NCBI RefSeq assembly: GCF_020089865.1
Contig: NZ_JAIRBM010000008.1
Coordinates: 62,001 to 126,000 of the forward strand
Direction of reading: 5' to 3'
Origin: Microvirga puerhi
Lineage (GTDB): Bacteria; Pseudomonadota; Alphaproteobacteria; Rhizobiales; Beijerinckiaceae
DNA length: 64,000 bases
Position 1 is the first letter of the stretch, and each line of letters begins with the position of its first letter. Below are positions 53,116 through 62,304 of this stretch, piece after piece. The notes beneath the pieces were generated by a model, which was not told where the DNA came from, did no database searches, and was given only the letters and a program-made list of their open reading frames with translations. Position numbers and translations under genes: made by a program.

Positions 53116-53823
53116 ATGGGGACCGGACCGGCCGCACAGCCGCGTTCGCGCCTGCGCGACTTCTCCAAGGCGCGCCGCCATTCCCGCTGGGTCCGCTTCG
53201 CGAAGATCGCCATCCCGATCGGATCGTTGCTCGCCATGGGCGTGGTCGTGCTGCTCGCCTATTTCAACCCGTTCCGGAACATCCAGGGGCTGTCGGTGGA
53301 GGCGGTCGGCGTCAGCGGGACCCAGGTAACCATGGAGAGCCCCAAGCTCACCGGCTTTCGAAACGACAACCGGCCTTACGAGGTGACCGCGAGCCAGGCG
53401 ACGCAGGACGTGCGCAAGCCCAACTTCGTCGAACTCAAGGACCTGCGGGCCCGGATCGTCACCGACGAGAAGGGCAGCGCCGCGCGCCTCCAGGCGGATT
53501 TCGGCGTGCTCGACACGCAGAAGGAGCAGATGAACCTGCGCGATGCCGTCCGTGTCCATACCGATGGGGGCCAGCAGGTCGATCTCCGTTCCGCTTTCGT
53601 GGACTTCAAAGCCGGCCGGGTCCTGTCCGAAGAGCCCGTCACCGTGACCCTCAGCAACGGCCTCATCGAGGCGACGGGGCTCGAGGTGACGGAAAACGGC
53701 AAGGTGATGCATTTCAAGGGCCGTGTCCGCACCACCTTCGCGAATGATGGCGCCACGCATTCTTCCGCTCCTGACGCTGGGCAGCCCAATCTGCCGGCGC
53801 AACCGACAAGTCTCCACCCATGA
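53116..53823 (+). CDS. lptC: LPS export protein LptC
   Basis: 235 aa with the start used. One N-terminal membrane segment (KIAIPIGSLLAMGVVVLLAY) and a periplasmic beta-jellyroll domain with PYEVTASQATQDVRKP. It passes LPS from LptBFG to LptA. Start choice is uncertain: ATG 53116, GTG 53092 and TTG 53068 are all in frame. It overlaps lptA (ATGA). Confidence 0.9.
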   Translation: MGTGPAAQPRSRLRDFSKARRHSRWVRFAKIAIPIGSLLAMGVVVLLAYFNPFRNIQGLSVEAVGVSGTQVTMESPKLTGFRNDNRPYEVTASQATQDVRKPNFVELKDLRARIVTDEKGSAARLQADFGVLDTQKEQMNLRDAVRVHTDGGQQVDLRSAFVDFKAGRVLSEEPVTVTLSNGLIEATGLEVTENGKVMHFKGRVRTTFANDGATHSSAPDAGQPNLPAQPTSLHP

Positions 53824-54482
53824 TGATGCTCCAGCACGCGGCGCTCCTGAGCGCGCTCGCTCTCTCGGCCCCGCTCGCGATCCAGGCCGCCTCCGCACAG
53901 CCGGCCCAGCCCGCGCAGAAGGAGCGGGCGGCCGGGTTCGGCAATTTCGGCGCCAGCAAGGAGCCGATCAAGATCGATGCCGACCAGCTCGACGTCTACG
54001 ACAAGGAAGGCCGGGCGGTCTTCACCGGCAATGTGGTCGCGGTTCAGGGCGAAAGCACCATGAACTGCACCTTGATGACGGTGCTCTATGAGCAGAAGCG
54101 GGACGGACAGAACAATGCTCCCGCCGCGCCCGGAGGCGACGACAGCGCGATCAAGAAGATCGACTGCAAGGGCCCCGTCACGATCGTGTCGAAGACGCAG
54201 GTCGCCACGGGCGACAACGCGTCCTTCGACCGGGTCGCCAACAAGATCTATCTCATCGGCAATGCGGCGCTCAGCGATGGACCCAACGTGACCCGCGGCG
54301 AGCGGGTGGTCTACGACCTGAATACCGGCATCGCCAATGTCGAGACCAAGCCCGGCGGCCGCGTGCGTGCGCTGTTCGTGCCCGGCAGCGGTGAAGGCAA
54401 GGCGAATGCCGCGCCGGGTGGAAATGCAGCTCCGGCAGGCAATGCTGCCAAGCCCAAGCCGCAGAAGCCGGCGACCAACTGA
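53820..54482 (+). CDS. lptA: LPS transport periplasmic protein LptA
   Basis: 220 aa. Signal peptide (ALLSALALSAPLAIQAASA), then an OstA-like domain (about 45-190; PIKIDADQLDVYDKEGRAVF, GNVVAVQGE, and ERVVYDLNTGIA) and an Ala/Pro/Lys tail. It forms the periplasmic bridge for LPS. It overlaps lptC by 4 bp and precedes lptB by 46 bp. Confidence 0.93.
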   Translation: MMMLQHAALLSALALSAPLAIQAASAQPAQPAQKERAAGFGNFGASKEPIKIDADQLDVYDKEGRAVFTGNVVAVQGESTMNCTLMTVLYEQKRDGQNNAPAAPGGDDSAIKKIDCKGPVTIVSKTQVATGDNASFDRVANKIYLIGNAALSDGPNVTRGERVVYDLNTGIANVETKPGGRVRALFVPGSGEGKANAAPGGNAAPAGNAAKPKPQKPATN

Positions 54483-54528
54483 GGTTGCCGTGTTCTCCCT
54501 CATCGTTTGTTTGTAGCGGTTCATTCCC

Positions 54529-55368
54529 TTGAAAACTCTTTTCAAACGCCCGCCCGCCGCGGCCAAGCCGCCCTTCATGGCCGCGCCGTATGACCAGGAA
54601 CTTCCGGACTTCGATCCGAAGGGCGGCACCGCCACCTTCGGCGGTCCCGGAACCCTGGCGGTGAAGGGCCTTCAGAAGAGCTATCGCGGCCGCACCGTGG
54701 TGCATGACGCCGCCCTCAATGTCAGGGCGGGCGAGGCGGTCGGCCTGCTCGGTCCCAACGGCGCCGGCAAGACCACGATCTTCTACATGATCACCGGCCT
54801 CGTCTCGGCGGATCGCGGCCTCATCAGCCTCGACGGGCATGATGTCACGAACCTCCCCATGTACCGCCGCGCCCGCCTCGGCATCGGATATCTGCCGCAG
54901 GAAGCATCGATCTTTCGTGGCCTCAACGTCGAGGACAACATCCGCGCCGTGCTCGAGATTGTCGAGCCGAGCCGCAAGGAGCGCGAGCGCAAGCTCGACG
55001 CCCTGCTCGACGAGTTCAACATCACGCGCCTGCGCAAGGCGCCCTCCATCGCCCTGTCCGGCGGTGAGCGGCGGCGCTGCGAGATCGCCCGAGCGCTCGC
55101 GGGCGAGCCGACCTTCATGCTGCTCGATGAGCCCTTCGCCGGTATCGATCCGATCGCCGTGGGCGACATCCAGAATCTGGTGCGCCACCTTACCCGTCGC
55201 GGCATCGGCGTGCTGATCACCGACCACAATGTCCGTGAAACCCTGGGCCTGATCGACCGGGCCTACATCATCCATTCCGGTCGCGTGCTGACGGAGGGAC
55301 ACCCGGACGCCATCGTGGCGAACGAGGATGTGCGCCGGCTCTATCTCGGCGAGGATTTCCGCCTCTGA
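54529..55368 (+). CDS. lptB: LPS export ABC transporter ATP-binding protein LptB
   Basis: 279 aa from TTG 54529, or 263 from ATG 54577; neither has a good ribosome site. Walker A LLGPNGAGKTTIFYMITGL, signature ALSGGERRRCEIARALA, Walker B FMLLDEPFAGIDP and the family ITDHNVRETLGLIDRAYI. It powers LPS extraction with LptFG, which are not in the window. Next is rpoN. Confidence 0.95.
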   Translation: MKTLFKRPPAAAKPPFMAAPYDQELPDFDPKGGTATFGGPGTLAVKGLQKSYRGRTVVHDAALNVRAGEAVGLLGPNGAGKTTIFYMITGLVSADRGLISLDGHDVTNLPMYRRARLGIGYLPQEASIFRGLNVEDNIRAVLEIVEPSRKERERKLDALLDEFNITRLRKAPSIALSGGERRRCEIARALAGEPTFMLLDEPFAGIDPIAVGDIQNLVRHLTRRGIGVLITDHNVRETLGLIDRAYIIHSGRVLTEGHPDAIVANEDVRRLYLGEDFRL

Positions 55369-55436
55369 TGTTGCGTCATTCTCGACTTTGACGGCGCCGG
55401 AATCGCGCGGTAAATCTTGAGCCGGCATGAGAAATC

Positions 55437-56906
55437 ATGCAGTCGCGTGTCCGGGATGCCGTCATGACGTCTATGCAACGGCTGGAATTGCGTCAGGGAC
55501 AAACCCTGACCCTGACCCCGCAGTTGCTGCAATCGATCAAGCTCCTGCAGCTCTCCCACCTTGAACTCTGCGCCTTCGTGGAAGCGGAGCTGGAGCGCAA
55601 TCCTCTGCTCCAGCAGGCCGAGGCCGATTCCGATGAATTGAAATCCGCCACCACCGCGAGCGGAAAGGCTCAAGCAGGGAGTGCGGCGGTCATGGGCCGG
55701 CTCTTTCCGGCTCCTCCTAGCCGACGCCGGGAAATCGCGATGGCGAAAGGCTCCGGCCTGTCCGGCGGCTCGTTGGCCGCCGACGCCACTGATGATGTCG
55801 AGGCGACTTTGGTCCAAGGCGTGTCCCTCGCCGAGCATCTCGAAGCCCAGCTCGACCTTGCCACGGCCGATCCGGCTCTGCGGGCCATCGGCCACGACAT
55901 CATCCGCAGCCTCGACGACGCGGGCTATCTGACGGAAGAGTTAGACGATGTCGCTCAGCGTCTTCGCTGCACCATCCAGGAGGTGGAAGCGGCGCTGGCC
56001 CTCGTGCAGAACCTCGATCCTGCCGGCATCGGGGCCCGAAATCTCGCGGAATGCCTGTCGCTTCAGTTGAACGAGCGTGGCCGTCTCGACGAACCGATGA
56101 GGATTCTGCTGAGCCGGCTCGATCTCGTGGCGAAGCGTGACTTTTCCGCCCTCGAACGCCTGTGCGCCGTCGATGGTGACAGGATCCAGGCCATGGTGGC
56201 CGAAATCCGGCGGCTGGATCCGAAGCCCGGTCTCGCCTTCTCCGCCGCGGCGGTCGACCTTCTCGTTCCGGACGTCCTGGTGCGCCCGGATTCCGCCGGC
56301 GGCTTCCTGGTCGAGCTCAATCCGGAGACCTTGCCGCGAATCCTGCTCGACAAGTCTTATTACGCACGCGTCGCGTCCGCCACGCGCAGCGAAGCCGACA
56401 AGTCCTTCCTGTCCGATTGCCTGCAGACGGCCCACTGGCTCACCCGCAGTCTCGACCAGCGGGCAACGACCATTCTGAAGGTTGCGACCGCTATCGTGCG
56501 ACACCAGGAGGAGTTCTTCCGTCACGGGGTGTCCCGGTTGCGGCCCTTGACGCTGCATACTGTCGCGGAAGAAACGGGACTTCACGAATCGACGATTTCG
56601 CGCGTCACCGCCAACAAGGCGTTTGGGACGATTCGCGGCACGTTTTCGATGAAATTCTGCTTCGGAAGCGGTTTGGCGGGAGAGGATGGCGGCGAGCATT
56701 CCGCGCGGTCCGTTCAGCATCGTATCCGCGAACTGATCGCGTCCGAAGAACCTGCTCAGGTGCTGTCGGACGATGCAATTGCTCAAAAATTGAAGGTCGA
56801 TGGCATCCGGATCGCCAGACGGACGGTCGCCAAATATCGGGAGGCGTTGCGCATTCCCTCCTCCGCCGAACGGCGCGCGAAGGGGAGGCATCGTCGCCCT
56901 TTCTGA
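55437..56906 (+). CDS. rpoN: RNA polymerase sigma-54 factor
   Basis: 489 aa. A Gln/Leu-rich region I (LRQGQTLTLTPQLLQSIKLL), a core-binding region, the helix-turn-helix LHTVAEETGLHESTISRVTA and the RpoN box ARRTVAKYREALRIP. It directs transcription from -24/-12 promoters with activator ATPases. ATG 55437 or ATG 55464 may be the start. The order lptB-rpoN-hpf-ptsN is widely conserved. Confidence 0.96.
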   Translation: MQSRVRDAVMTSMQRLELRQGQTLTLTPQLLQSIKLLQLSHLELCAFVEAELERNPLLQQAEADSDELKSATTASGKAQAGSAAVMGRLFPAPPSRRREIAMAKGSGLSGGSLAADATDDVEATLVQGVSLAEHLEAQLDLATADPALRAIGHDIIRSLDDAGYLTEELDDVAQRLRCTIQEVEAALALVQNLDPAGIGARNLAECLSLQLNERGRLDEPMRILLSRLDLVAKRDFSALERLCAVDGDRIQAMVAEIRRLDPKPGLAFSAAAVDLLVPDVLVRPDSAGGFLVELNPETLPRILLDKSYYARVASATRSEADKSFLSDCLQTAHWLTRSLDQRATTILKVATAIVRHQEEFFRHGVSRLRPLTLHTVAEETGLHESTISRVTANKAFGTIRGTFSMKFCFGSGLAGEDGGEHSARSVQHRIRELIASEEPAQVLSDDAIAQKLKVDGIRIARRTVAKYREALRIPSSAERRAKGRHRRPF

Positions 56907-57008
56907 TCGGCATCGTCAAGTCTTGTAATGGGCGCAGGAAGCATCATCATCCCTATGTCGCCCGATCAGGACGCGGCTCGCCGCCAAGAACGAGGAGGGA
57001 TGGAAGAC

Positions 57009-57581
57009 ATGACGTTGAGAGTTTCCGGAAAGAATCTCGATATTGGAGAAGCGTTGAGATCCCAGGTCCAGGCGCGCATGGCGACGGCGCTGACCAAATA
57101 TTTCGATGGAAGCTACAAGGGCCATGTGACCGTGACCCGCGACGGCGGCGGTTTCCGCACGGATTGCGTGGTGCATCTGCCGACCGGAATGACACTGGAA
57201 GCCTCCGGCGCCGCCATCGACGCCTATGCCAGCTTCGACCAGACCGCGGAGCGAATCGAGAAGCGCCTGCGGCGCTATACGCGGCGCCTGAAGGAGCATC
57301 CGACCCGCAATGGGCGGGACATGACCGTCGAGGCCCCCTATGCCGTCTTCGAGTCGCCGACGGACGAAACCGTCCAGGAGGAGGCATACCACCCTGTGGT
57401 CATTGCCGAGACGACTAAGCCGTTGCATCGTTTCTCGGTCAGCGACGCTGTCATGCAGCTCGACCTGACGGGAGTTCCAGCCCTTGTTTTCATCCACGCT
57501 AGCACCGGCCGCGTGAACGTCGTATACCGCCGCAGCGACGGGGCGATCGGTTGGGTCGATCCGCCGCACGGCCAATCGTGA
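57009..57581 (+). CDS. hpf: Ribosome hibernation promoting factor, long form
   Basis: 190 aa. N-terminal S30AE/RaiA domain (MTLRVSGKNLDIGEALRSQV) and a C-terminal dimerisation domain (VSDAVMQLDLTGVPALVFIH, then RRSDGAIGWVDP). The long form joins ribosomes into 100S dimers. ATG 57009 has AGGAGG about 10 bp upstream; ATG 57000 is an alternative. Confidence 0.94.
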   Translation: MTLRVSGKNLDIGEALRSQVQARMATALTKYFDGSYKGHVTVTRDGGGFRTDCVVHLPTGMTLEASGAAIDAYASFDQTAERIEKRLRRYTRRLKEHPTRNGRDMTVEAPYAVFESPTDETVQEEAYHPVVIAETTKPLHRFSVSDAVMQLDLTGVPALVFIHASTGRVNVVYRRSDGAIGWVDPPHGQS

Positions 57582-57662
57582 GGTTGCCTTCCTTTTTTGG
57601 CCCGAATTTTGCTTGGAAGGGCGCGAGGCCGTGTCGGCTTCACAACGGATGTAGCTTGATCG

Positions 57663-58121
57663 ATGCCTTTGCTGGACTTTCTTGATCCCCAGGCCGTCCT
57701 GCCTGCCCTGCGCGTCAGCGGCAAGAAGCAGGCCCTGCAGGAGATTTCCGCTCACGCGGCCAAGCTGGTCGGCCTGAGCGAGAACACCATCTATGAGGCT
57801 CTGCTGCAGCGGGAACGCCTGGGTTCCACGGGCATCGGCGAGGGCGTCGCGATTCCGCACGGCAAGCTTGCCGGCCTCGATCGTATCTTCGGGCTCGTGG
57901 CCAGGCTCGACAAGCCGATCGATTTCGAGGCCCTCGACGGTCAGCAGGTCGATATCCTGTTCCTGCTCCTGGCGCCCGAGGGCGCAGGCGCCGACCACCT
58001 CAAGGCCCTCGCCCGGGTGGCCCGGGTACTGCGCGAACCCGGCCTCGTGGAGCGGGTCCGCGCCACGCGCGACGCCAACGCGCTTTACGCCATCATGACC
58101 GAGCTGCCCAAGGCAGCGTAA
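57663..58121 (+). CDS. ptsN: PTS IIA-like nitrogen regulatory protein PtsN
   Basis: 152 aa. An EIIA-Ntr domain with the phospho-accepting His in GEGVAIPHGKLAGLD and the LFLLLAPEGAGADHLKALAR segment. It is the last member of the PTS-Ntr phosphorelay linking carbon, nitrogen and potassium control. It follows hpf by 81 bp and ends before a strong terminator. Confidence 0.95.
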   Translation: MPLLDFLDPQAVLPALRVSGKKQALQEISAHAAKLVGLSENTIYEALLQRERLGSTGIGEGVAIPHGKLAGLDRIFGLVARLDKPIDFEALDGQQVDILFLLLAPEGAGADHLKALARVARVLREPGLVERVRATRDANALYAIMTELPKAA

Positions 58122-58137
58122 GGTTCTTCCATGACAG

Positions 58138-58177
58138 AAAAGGGCCGGCTCCACGCGTGGAGCCGGCCCTTTTCTTT
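58138..58177 (+). terminator. Strong intrinsic terminator after ptsN
   Basis: AAAAGGGCCGGCTCCACG is followed at once by its full reverse complement ending in CCCTTTT and CTTT: a perfect 36 bp palindrome. It should end the rpoN-hpf-ptsN transcript. Confidence 0.92.
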
Positions 58178-58229
58178 GCCGTGCCGCTTTTTTAGCGGGC
58201 GATCGGATTCATTTCGCGTAGAAACGATA

Positions 58230-58274
58230 GAGCATCAAACGCAAAAGTGGGAATCGGTTTTGCGTTTGATGCTC
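58230..58274. repeat. Family A palindromic repeat, perfect 17 bp arms
   Basis: GAGCATCAAACGCAAAA pairs exactly with TTTTGCGTTTGATGCTC over an 11-base loop that starts GTGGGAA. It lies between the ptsN terminator and the VOC gene. Confidence 0.9.
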
Positions 58275-58288
58275 AAAATCAAAAGCTT

Positions 58289-58323
58289 AAAGCACCGAAC
58301 CCGAATTCGGGTCCGATGCTTTA
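58289..58323. repeat. Family A-related palindrome
   Basis: AAAGCACCGAACCC pairs with GGGTCCGATGCTTT (two mismatches) around GAATTC. It ends at the stop of the VOC gene, whose TAG lies within it, and may serve as its terminator. Confidence 0.75.
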
Positions 58324-58743
58324 GACGCCGAACGTCACCATCCCATTGGCATCGATGGACCAGGCGGGATTCCAGGCGATTTCCCAGGCATGGTCGTCGG
58401 GATCGGCGATATAGCCGCGAAAGCCGCCGTGGATCGGCGCGTCTCCCGGCCTGAGGATCCGACCTCCGAACTGCGACAGGCGTTCGATGGTCGTCGCGAC
58501 GTCCTCGCGGCGCGGGACGTTGTGGGCGAGGGAGAAAGGCCCGGAACGGGCCGGATTCGCCCGCTGCATGTCGTCCTCCAGACGGGCTTCGAGCCAGGTT
58601 CCGAGGACGAAGCCGTTCATCTGGTAGAAGACGATCTCCTCGTTCTCGAAGACCGGCTTCCATCCGAAGCCCTCGACGTAGAATCGCCGCGACCGTGCAA
58701 GATCGCGGATGCCGAGTGTGACGACTGAAATCTGTTGCTGCAT
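58321..58743 (-). CDS. VOC-family (glyoxalase-like) protein
   Basis: 140 aa, two vicinal-oxygen-chelate modules: VVTLGIRDLARSRRFYVEGF at the N terminus and GYIADPDDHAWEIAWNPAW near the C terminus, with the conserved Glu. The substrate is unknown. The start is ATG 58743 with AGGGA 8 bp upstream. A single gene. Confidence 0.88.
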   Translation of the reverse strand: MQQQISVVTLGIRDLARSRRFYVEGFGWKPVFENEEIVFYQMNGFVLGTWLEARLEDDMQRANPARSGPFSLAHNVPRREDVATTIERLSQFGGRILRPGDAPIHGGFRGYIADPDDHAWEIAWNPAWSIDANGMVTFGV

Positions 58744-58940
58744 TTGACATGTCCCTACGTTCCCAGGAGCACCATGCGCCTGGGTCAACGTCACGGGACT
58801 TGGCGCATGCGCCAGCCAGAGCCCCCGGAACCGGGAACGACCGGGCTAACCAAACCGGTCCGCCTTTTTTGACCCGGACAACCTACTGAACCGCAGATCG
58901 CGGTCAAGGTCGTCGGGCCGGTTATGCAGACCGGGACGCC

Positions 58941-59672
58941 TCACGGCTTCGGCGCGATTTCCCACACCATCTGGATAGTCGAGGTGTAGCGCAGGCTGGC
59001 AGGAGGAACGATCGGGATCTCCTCGGCGGGCGCCGCCGCCTTCATGGCCTGCACGCGGAATCCGCCCTGGGGCGCCTCATAGGGCTGGGCCGAGCCGTCG
59101 CGGATCTCCAGGATCCGGCCGAGCGTCACTCCCGACGCCTGGGCGTAAAGCTCGGCCTGCCGCTTCGCGTCGCGGACGGCCGCGCGGCGGGCCTCGTCAC
59201 CGCCTTCCTCCTGCTTGTCGAGCCCGAAGGCCACGGACTGGAAGAGCATGTTGGGGCTCGCCAGGATCTCGCCGGCGAGCCGACCGACGCCTTCCAAGTC
59301 GCGGCTGGTGATTCGCAGCCGGTGATTGGCGGTGAATTTCGGAGTCTTGATTTCCTTGCCGGTATTGTCGACGCGCGCCGGCGTCTGGAACACCTGGAAG
59401 TTCTCGGTGCGGATGTCCTCTTTCTTGACGCCGAGCGACTGGAGCCGCGCCAGGACTTCCTCGGAGGATGCCCGGTTGGCTTCCACCACCTTGCCGACCG
59501 TATCCCCTTGGGTCTCGACGGCCACGAAGAGGCGGGCGAAATCCGGCTTCAGCTGCGCTTCGCCGCTGCCCATGACGCTGACCGTCGCAACCGGTGGGGT
59601 CGACGGGTTGTCCGCGAGAACCGGCGTTGCAAGGAGAAGGGCGGTAGAGGCTGCGAGAAGGGCGAGGCGCAT
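58941..59672 (-). CDS. SIMPL-domain (DUF541) exported protein
   Basis: 243 aa. Signal peptide (MRLALLAASTALLLATPVLA) and one SIMPL domain: ATVSVMGSGEAQLKPDFARL, the DIRTENFQVFQTPA segment, and AVRDAKRQAELYAQASGVTL. The family (E. coli YggE, mammalian SIMPL) is periplasmic here and linked to stress, with no known activity. The start is ATG 59672. Confidence 0.9.
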   Translation of the reverse strand: MRLALLAASTALLLATPVLADNPSTPPVATVSVMGSGEAQLKPDFARLFVAVETQGDTVGKVVEANRASSEEVLARLQSLGVKKEDIRTENFQVFQTPARVDNTGKEIKTPKFTANHRLRITSRDLEGVGRLAGEILASPNMLFQSVAFGLDKQEEGGDEARRAAVRDAKRQAELYAQASGVTLGRILEIRDGSAQPYEAPQGGFRVQAMKAAAPAEEIPIVPPASLRYTSTIQMVWEIAPKP

Positions 59673-59711
59673 AGGCAAAACACTCCGTCGAAAAAAAGAT
59701 GCCCCACCTGA

Positions 59712-59759
59712 GGCATCGGACCTAAAAGTGGAAGCCACTTTTAGGACCCATCCGATGCC
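59712..59759. repeat. Family A composite palindrome
   Basis: Outer arms GGCATCGGA and TCCGATGCC, inner arms CCTAAAAGTGG and CCACTTTTAGG with a three-base loop. It lies 40 bp upstream of the SIMPL gene start. Confidence 0.88.
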
Positions 59760-59773
59760 CCAATTCTAGAAGC

Positions 59774-59824
59774 GGCGCATCGTTTGCTGCGAAAAACCGG
59801 ATCCACTTTTCCGCACGATGCGCC
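59774..59824. repeat. Family A palindromic repeat
   Basis: GGCGCATCGT pairs with ACGATGCGCC; the right arm contains ATCCACTTTTCCGC, the reverse of the AAAAGTGG core. It stands 14 bp after the preceding copy, as another tandem pair like that at 30857-30968. Confidence 0.85.
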
Positions 59825-59880
59825 AAGGGCGGAGCATCAAAGCTGGACGCCAGAATGGCGGCCCTATCCTGAGCGGCGGA

Positions 59881-60969
59881 TTAACGCCCGGTCTTCACCC
59901 GGGTCCAGAGCCGCGTCACCGTGCGCTGGGAGCGCTCGTCATAGGCCGTGTTGGTGAACAGGCGCTTGAACGTCGCGTCGTCCGGATAGATGCCCGGATC
60001 ATTGAGGATTTCAGGCTTCACGAATTTCTTCGCCGCGAGATTGCCGGATGCATAGGACACGAAGTTGGTATTCATGGCCGCGATTTCCGGCTTGAGCATG
60101 AAATTGATGAATTCATGCGCCTCGGCGACGTTCTTGGCGTCCGACGGAATCGCGAAGTTGTCGAACCACATCAATGCGCCTTCACGCGGGATCACATAGG
60201 AGACCTCCACGCCGTTCTTGGCTTCCTCGGCTCGCTTCCTGGCCTGGATGATGTCACCCGAATAGCCCACCGCCACGCAGATATCGCCGTTGGCGAGCGC
60301 GTTGATGTATTCGGAGGAATGGAACTTCTGCACATAGCTGCGGATGCGGAACAAAGCATCGCCGGCCTTGGTCAGATCCTCGTTGCGCTTGGAATCCGGG
60401 TTGAGGCCGAGATAGGCCAGGATACCGGGAAAGAGATCCTCGGGACTGTCGAGCATGTAGATGCCGCAGCTTTTAAGCTTCGAGGCATATTCCGGCTTCA
60501 TCACCAGATCCCAGGTGTTGAGCGGCATGTCGTTGCCGAGGATGTCGCGCACCTTCTTCACGTTGAGGCCGATGCCCGTCGTGCCCCACATGTAGTTCAC
60601 GGCATATTGGTTGCCCGGATCGAACACGGCGAGGCGCTGCGTGATCTCGGGCCATTGATTGGCGAGATTCGGCAGCTTTGCCTTGTCGAGCTTCTGGAAG
60701 ATCTTGGCGCCGATCAGCCGCTGCAGGAAGGGGCCTGATGGCACGACGATGTCGTAGCCCGACTTGCCCGCGAGCAGCTTCGTCTCGACGATCTCGTTGT
60801 TGTCATAGGTGTCGTAGACGACCTTGATGCCGGTCGCCTTCGTAAACTCGTCCAGAGCCTTCGGATCGATATAATCGGACCAGTTGTAGACGTTGACGAC
60901 GCGCTCCTGAGCGGCGGCGGCCGTCGCAAGGCCGAAGGCCATGACCAGCGAAACGAAAAGACGGATCAT
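59881..60969 (-). CDS. Polyamine-type ABC transporter substrate-binding protein (PotF-like)
   Basis: 362 aa. Signal peptide (MIRLFVSLVMAFGLATAAAA) and a bacterial solute-binding type 2 fold: VNVYNWSDYIDPKALDEFTK, YDIVVPSGPFLQRLIG, and AHEFINFMLKPEIAA are typical of putrescine-binding PotF. No permease or ATPase gene is adjacent. The start is ATG 60969. It lies 100 bp after the aminotransferase on the same strand. Confidence 0.9.
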   Translation of the reverse strand: MIRLFVSLVMAFGLATAAAAQERVVNVYNWSDYIDPKALDEFTKATGIKVVYDTYDNNEIVETKLLAGKSGYDIVVPSGPFLQRLIGAKIFQKLDKAKLPNLANQWPEITQRLAVFDPGNQYAVNYMWGTTGIGLNVKKVRDILGNDMPLNTWDLVMKPEYASKLKSCGIYMLDSPEDLFPGILAYLGLNPDSKRNEDLTKAGDALFRIRSYVQKFHSSEYINALANGDICVAVGYSGDIIQARKRAEEAKNGVEVSYVIPREGALMWFDNFAIPSDAKNVAEAHEFINFMLKPEIAAMNTNFVSYASGNLAAKKFVKPEILNDPGIYPDDATFKRLFTNTAYDERSQRTVTRLWTRVKTGR

Positions 60970-61069
60970 CGAGGGTGGGACTCCTTTGGGTTGAGCCTCG
61001 GAACGGGATTTAAGGCTAAGAGGTTAAGATCGCGGATACAACGACAAAAAGGACAATGTTCTTCGTCCT

Positions 61070-62224
61070 TTAGGCGGCTTTCCGCATCGCTCCCGCCAGC
61101 CGCTCCAATCCGGCGTCGAGGGTCGAATCCTTCTTCGCGAAGCAGAACCGGACCACGTTCTTCACCGCCCCCTCCGCATAGAAGGCCGAGACCGGGATCG
61201 CCGCGACGCCATGTTCCATGACGAGGCGGCGGCAGAACGCGACGTCGTCCGTCTCTCCCAACGCCGCGATGTCGATATTGACGAAATAGGTGCCCTGGCT
61301 CGGAATGACGTCGAAGCCCAGGGTGGTCAGCCCCGCCACGAAGCGGTCGCGGCTTCGGGCGAAGTTCTGCCGCATCCCCTCGAAATAGCTGTCGTCCTTG
61401 CCAAGCCCATAGGCCACGGCCGCCTGAAGGTTGGGCGGCGTCGTGAAGGTCAGGAACTGGTGCGATTTTGCCAATACCTTCAGGATATGCGGCGCGGCGC
61501 AGACGAAGCCCACCTTCCAGCCCGTGAGGCTGAAGATCTTGCCTGCGGAGCCGATCTTCACCGCCCGCTCGCGCATGCCGTCGAGCCCCAGGATCGGCTG
61601 ATGCCGGCGCCCGTCGAAAACCACGTGCTCCCAGACCTCGTCGGAGATGACGATCGCATCGTGGCGACGGCAGTATTCCGCTAGAAGCGCCAGATCCTCG
61701 GCCGAAAAGATCGTCGCCGTCGGGTTGAGCGGATTGTTGAACAATACGGCCTTGGTCTTTGGCGAGAAGGCTTTCGCCAAAGCCTCTTCGGTCAGGCGGA
61801 AATGCGGCGGCTGCAGGGTGACGAAGCGGGGAATGCCGCCGGCGAGGCGCACCAGCGGCAGATAAGCGTCGTACATGGGCTCGAACAGCACGACCTCATC
61901 GCCCGGCTCGACGATGCCCAGGATCGCTCCGGCGAGCGCTTCCGTCGCCCCGGAGGTGACCATCACCTCTGTCGTCGCATCGAGGTCTAGGCCCTGCCAG
62001 TGCTTGTAATGGGTCGCAATCGCGTTACGCAGGTCGGGGATCCCCATCATCGACGGATATTGGTTGTAGCCGTTCAGGGCCTCGTCGGCCGCCTTGCGGC
62101 GCACGTCCTCCGGGCCTGGATCGTCCGGAAAGCCCTGGCCGAGATTGATGGCGCCGGTCTCGCGCGCCAGGCTCGACATCACCTCGAACACGGTCGTGGG
62201 GAGATTGGCGAAGATCGGATTCAT
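61070..62224 (-). CDS. PLP-dependent class I/II aminotransferase
   Basis: 384 aa. GAINLGQGFPDDPGPEDVRR, the NNPLNPTATIFS loop, SDEVWEHVVFDG and the PLP-binding Lys in KIGSAGKIFSLTGWK; this is the YbdL/kynurenine aminotransferase-like subgroup. The amino donor is not known. The start is ATG 62224. Confidence 0.92.
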   Translation of the reverse strand: MNPIFANLPTTVFEVMSSLARETGAINLGQGFPDDPGPEDVRRKAADEALNGYNQYPSMMGIPDLRNAIATHYKHWQGLDLDATTEVMVTSGATEALAGAILGIVEPGDEVVLFEPMYDAYLPLVRLAGGIPRFVTLQPPHFRLTEEALAKAFSPKTKAVLFNNPLNPTATIFSAEDLALLAEYCRRHDAIVISDEVWEHVVFDGRRHQPILGLDGMRERAVKIGSAGKIFSLTGWKVGFVCAAPHILKVLAKSHQFLTFTTPPNLQAAVAYGLGKDDSYFEGMRQNFARSRDRFVAGLTTLGFDVIPSQGTYFVNIDIAALGETDDVAFCRRLVMEHGVAAIPVSAFYAEGAVKNVVRFCFAKKDSTLDAGLERLAGAMRKAA

Positions 62225-62304
62225 GCGGCGCTCTCGCTGACTACGGATGACGATTCCTCCGTTGGTAGCACGGAGCCGTGTGCAATCGAACCCGGCTCGT
62301 TCCG

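Noticed and set aside
58230..59824. CRISPR-like series of repeats
   Set aside because: The repeats are palindromic, unevenly spaced, found singly or in pairs between genes across the window, and there are no cas genes.
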